Shown: in pieces, positions 60,953 through 64,000 of the stretch | Numbering within the stretch: position 1 is the stretch's first letter | How the letters are laid out: each line of letters begins with the position of its first letter | Translations under genes and position numbers: made by a program | Notes under the pieces: generated by a model | Seen by the model: only the letters and a program-made list of their open reading frames with translations | What the model was told of the DNA's origin: nothing | Database searches by the model: none | Assembly (NCBI GenBank): GCA_964035575.1 | Contig: OZ037928.1 | Coordinates: 620,001-684,000 of the forward strand | DNA: 64,000 nucleotides | Source: Rhynchopus sp. YZ270_cl-10 | Taxonomy: Eukaryota; Euglenozoa; Diplonemea; Diplonemida; Diplonemidae | Direction of reading: 5' to 3'

Positions 60953-61784
60953 TAGGGGTGGGAACTACTCAAAGAAAAAAAAAGAAAAAAAGGTTGACTT
61001 GAAAATATAACAACCCACGCTGTGACATAGTACCGTTGGTGCAATGACTGGTGCACCGTGGGGGGGGGGGGAACCCCACTCATGCAATATTTCTTCACTT
61101 TCGCGGTTTACATCTGAAACATAAGTAAGAAACGACGAAATTCAGTCCACCATTTTTGCCTGAAATTTGGAGGAATTTAGCGGAGTTGAAATACTGCCAA
61201 ACATGTTGCCTGAGAAACGGCTTACCATGTCAAAGGATGGCAGCAGGCGCGCAAATTTTCCCAATAGCAACACTGCTGAGGCAGCGAAGAGAAATAGTAA
61301 CCTTCAATTCAATTATGGTGTGGCCGGCGACCCCAACACAGCAGAAAAATAGCAGAAAGTAGCACAAAAAAATAGCACCCCCTTTCAGCCACACCAAAAC
61401 ACCAAATTTATGTGGCAAAATCAGACCGACGATGACCAATTTTCTATTAAATATGGGGGAGAAGGACGGCTTCATGTACAGAAGAAAAAAAAGGGTGAGG
61501 GGTGTGCTGGGGTTTTCTGCCCTCTGCGTTCATCTTTCGCATCGCAACTGGTCTGTTTTTTTTTTTTTTTTTTTTCTTCTTCTTTTTTTCGTTTTTCCGT
61601 TCTTTTCTTTTCTTTCCTTAGCGATAGATATAGAACACTAGAGAGCGTACTAGGTGTGTCGCCTTCCTCTCGACACCAACGCATGCCCTCTAACGGCGCA
61701 TGAGTCAGCGGGACTTACTAGTGGAACTAGTAGTTGTAACGACTATGTGCGGAACTGGTGGTGTTGCTGGTGCAAACACCAGTC

Positions 61785-61828
<44 letters not shown>

Positions 61829-62778
61829 GCCAACTCTCCCTGCCAACCACCCCCCTATCCCACCCCAAGTGCTGCACCCTCACACCCCAACTCTACCTGT
61901 TAGGTATATCCAAAGAAAATATTAATGACGGAATAATGTAAGAACACTACAACAGAGACTGAGCGTAATGAAGAAAGATAAAATGAAAAAAAAAAAAGTG
62001 AAGTTATTATATGCAGGCACACCTCCCCCGAACCTGACCCCACTGTACGCTGCACAGCCATACAGATGAAATCACACAGACAATAAAAAGTTGACTTGAA
62101 ATACAACACACCCTCTCGCGAACAGTGTACCTTTTTTGGTACAGAAACCGCACCGGTGGGGTGGACACCCCCACCCCAACTATGCAGTCCTGCATCCATT
62201 TCGAGGTTGAAGTCTGATAAACAACAGAACCACGTCTCCGATAATACACTCCGAACGGTTTGAGCACCTTTCTTTTCGAACACATTTGCCATGGCTGGGA
62301 GCAACCTTCATTGAGAAGAAATCCAGCTTGTTCCGGGATGGCTTTCGGAATGTGGTTTGGGAGGTAGTCCGACACCCCCCCTCCCCGCGTTCCCTTCCTT
62401 TCGAAGAGTGGTCTATTTGATAAATGCAGTGGGGAATTTTTTTTTTTGAAAACTTGGTTGTATTAGTGTAGCCACCCTAGAGTGTGCTCCACTATTTTTT
62501 TTTTTTGGCTCCTTCGTCTGCGTGAACGGAGGTTGGGTGTCACGCCCCAGACACACCTCTCCACCTCACCATAGTGCCGTGGTGCTATCACAATGAGGAT
62601 GGACGTAGTCGCCAGCAATGTTGCAGCCGTGGATGGCTCCTTCATCCTCGTCCTTTGGCAAATGGGATTTGTGGTGAGGCCGATGCCTTTGATGTCAGAG
62701 CTTTGTGTGCTTGCGTTGTCTGAGAGCTCAGAGCGGGGGGTATGTTGTGAGGGGGGCAGGGAGTTGGGTGGCACCTCA
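60953..62778. other. spacer with short repeats and a possible coding patch
   Basis: 130-nt repeats (60990-61120, 62088-62220); TGGTGTGGCC...AGCCACACCA element (61316-61400); poly-A (61787-61826); CCATCC-type repeat (62006-62080); intact GAAAACTTGGTTG repeat (62447-62492). 62510-62780 is GC-balanced and open on both strands (plus: MRMDVVASNVAAVDGSF; minus: PSTAATLLATTSILIVIAPR) but has no recognised product; it may be 3' UTR of the myotubularin gene. Confidence 0.4.
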
Positions 62779-63051
62779 CAATGTGCATCATTCCGTCTCT
62801 AGTGTCCATTCATAAAGGCGTCAAACGCATGGAAGTCGTCGTCATGCACTTCATCGTCCGAATCGCTTCCGATGGTGTGGTCATGATCGTCCTTGAGAGC
62901 GTGCAGCTCTTCAGGGCGAAGGCGGCGGAGCTCCTCCTGGAGGAGACGTACCTGGCGCTTAGCTTTTTTGCGGTTAGCTCCCACTTTGGTGCGGCGCCTC
63001 GCTCGGGCACGGCGCGTCCTCCGCTGAACCTCGAGAAGAATTCCGCCCTCT
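62779..63051 (-). pseudogene. duplicated 3' end of the myotubularin gene
   Basis: About 270 bp nearly identical to 63151-63421, the last coding exon sequence and stop of the myotubularin-like gene. A one-base loss relative to the intact copy (GCGCTTAGCTTTTTT against GCGCTTTAGCTTCTTT, near 62960) shifts the frame. The upstream border at about 63051 passes into unrelated sequence, so the copy cannot encode more than the charged tail. Confidence 0.85.
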
Positions 63052-63173
63052 ACGCGAACGGAGCAGTCGGGTTGATGACATATGCACCTTGAAATTATGA
63101 ACACTTCGTCGTCTTCTGTTTAGTTAGTGCGCTAGCCACGTCAAATACGCAAATGTGCATCATCCTTCCGTCT

Positions 63174-64000
63174 CTAGTGTCCATTCATAAAGGCGTCAAA
63201 CGCATGGAAGTCGTCGTCATGCACTTCATCGTCAGAATCGCTTCCGATGGTGTGGTCATGATCGTCCTTGAGAGCGTGCAGCTCTTCAGGGCGAAGGCGG
63301 CGGAGCTCCTCCTGGAGGAGACGTACCTGGCGCTTTAGCTTCTTTGCGGTTAGCTCCCACTTCGGTGCGGCACCTCGCTCGGGCACGGCGCGTCCTCCGC
63401 TGAACCTCAAGAAGAACTCCGCCCAGAGCCGCAGCGAATGCGGCCTACTGTCTACCGCCACCCACCCACGCTCCTTCCCCACATGCACATCCCCTCCTCC
63501 CCTCTCAGGGTATTCCCCACAGTACGTATCCAATGAAATCGCCGAACACAAACTCGCATTCACCACTTCACACCGTGGAGTGCCGTTCGCTATCAGCCTT
63601 GGGATGGACTGCGGCCCGCTGTACTGTCTCGGCAGGGTCGTTAACGAGCTGCGACCGACACTGTCGAGGGTCGCAGAGGTGTTTGCCGCGCTTGGCTTGT
63701 TGCCGTGATAGCTTTCGTTGCGGAAGGCGTCCATATTCTCTGGAAGGAAAACATACGACCAGACAGAAACAGTGGCGTTGGGGATGTTATGCTGGGTCCG
63801 TTCGGTAGGGGAGTCGGCTATGAAATTCCCATAAAGGCAAGAGTATTGGCAGTCAGCGAGGAAGAGGAGCAGGTTCTGGTTGAACTCAAACCCCTGCGGG
63901 TTTTGTACTAACAGTTGATGCAAACAGTCGAGAAACTGTAAAAATATCGGCGCCCTCTCGTCCTTCTTCGAAAACCCAGAGCGGGTACGAAAGTTATGCC
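63174..64000 (-). CDS. myotubularin-family phosphoinositide phosphatase, C-terminal part
   Basis: 274 codons are visible before the window ends. Myotubularins remove the 3-phosphate from PI3P and PI(3,5)P2 on endosomal membranes. The segment DERAPIFLQFLDCLHQLL, then GFEFNQNLLLFLADC, QYSCLYGNF and ATVSVWSYV, matches the conserved end of the family's phosphatase domain (usual pattern: ..VFLQWLDCVHQL.., FEFNE..L, YSCLFGTFL, VSLWSY). The catalytic HCSDGWDRT-type loop would lie beyond 64000, so activity cannot be judged. After the domain comes about 100 residues of linker, a coiled coil (KLKRQVRLLQEELRRLRPEE), and an acidic end (SDSDDEVHDDD). ATTTTTACAG at about 63938 resembles a 3' splice site, but the frame stays open through it with good homology, so I treat it as coding. 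Confidence 0.85.
   Translation of the reverse strand, partial: HNFRTRSGFSKKDERAPIFLQFLDCLHQLLVQNPQGFEFNQNLLLFLADCQYSCLYGNFIADSPTERTQHNIPNATVSVWSYVFLPENMDAFRNESYHGNKPSAANTSATLDSVGRSSLTTLPRQYSGPQSIPRLIANGTPRCEVVNASLCSAISLDTYCGEYPERGGGDVHVGKERGWVAVDSRPHSLRLWAEFFLRFSGGRAVPERGAAPKWELTAKKLKRQVRLLQEELRRLRPEELHALKDDHDHTIGSDSDDEVHDDDFHAFDAFMNGH

Noticed and set aside
62463-62802. Separate small gene downstream of the myotubularin gene
   Set aside because: Both strands are open for 70-100 codons, no domain or splice partner is seen, and part of one frame runs through a dispersed repeat.
1-64000. Trypanosomatid origin, suggested by one-strand genes and LRR style
   Set aside because: Phase-consistent spliceosomal introns in two genes and very low gene density do not fit; a related but different lineage is possible.

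Overview
This window looks like the nuclear genome of a single-celled, probably flagellated eukaryote. Four things point that way. Two genes can be assembled from exons with consistent reading phase, GTATG-type 5' splice sites and (C)ACAG or TGCAG 3' splice sites. One gene encodes the C-terminal part of a myotubularin-type lipid phosphatase. One gene resembles FAM166/CIMIP2 axonemal proteins. The non-coding DNA is packed with homopolymer runs, short dispersed repeats and small inverted-repeat DNA elements. The lineage cannot be fixed from sequence alone. Every gene I can support lies on the minus strand, and the LRR proteins resemble BspA-like families of euglenozoans, but the spliceosomal introns argue against an ordinary trypanosomatid. 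No bacterial features, CRISPR arrays, rRNA or intact tRNA genes were seen, and no virus-like element was recognised.

Layout. 0-10.5 kb: a decayed cluster of genes with a ubiquitin-like N-terminus, 25-residue leucine-rich repeats and a basic tail (called UBL-LRR here). One copy is split by a 1.4-kb LINE-like insertion with a 20-bp target duplication, one is a fragment, one lacks part of the ubiquitin-like domain, and one has 19-20 LRRs but has lost its basic tail. 5.5-7.8 kb: two dispersed repeats, each interrupted by a DNA element (TTAA-type and hAT-like), with uninterrupted sister copies at 46 kb and 14 kb. 11.5-12.6 kb: a two-exon ankyrin gene. 15.6-19.8 kb: a five-exon coiled-coil, Ser/Pro-rich gene. 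20.6-21.2 kb: a hAT-like element with a perfect 8-bp target duplication. 23.8-27.2 kb: an 1161-residue protein of unknown function.

27.2-48.7 kb is about 21 kb with no supportable gene. It is a dense collection of foldback and terminal-inverted-repeat elements, including a 2.25-kb element with arms of about 300 bp and a 1.6-kb unexplained interior. 48.7-52.4 kb holds an RRM-like gene and the FAM166-like gene. 53.4-59.1 kb is a tandem array of three intact UBL-LRR genes separated by duplicated intergenic DNA. 60-61 kb holds two more terminal-inverted-repeat elements, one nested in a dispersed repeat. 62.8-64 kb holds the 3' part of the myotubularin gene, with its last ~270 bp duplicated downstream.

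Main points of interest: (a) the UBL-LRR family, with a bipartite-NLS-like tail and rapid internal repeat turnover; (b) a dispersed repeat sitting just after predicted 5' splice sites in the sense direction (introner-like); (c) a core of about 85 bp shared by elements with unrelated ends; (d) several nested insertions whose empty sites are preserved elsewhere in the window, so element ends can be read precisely.
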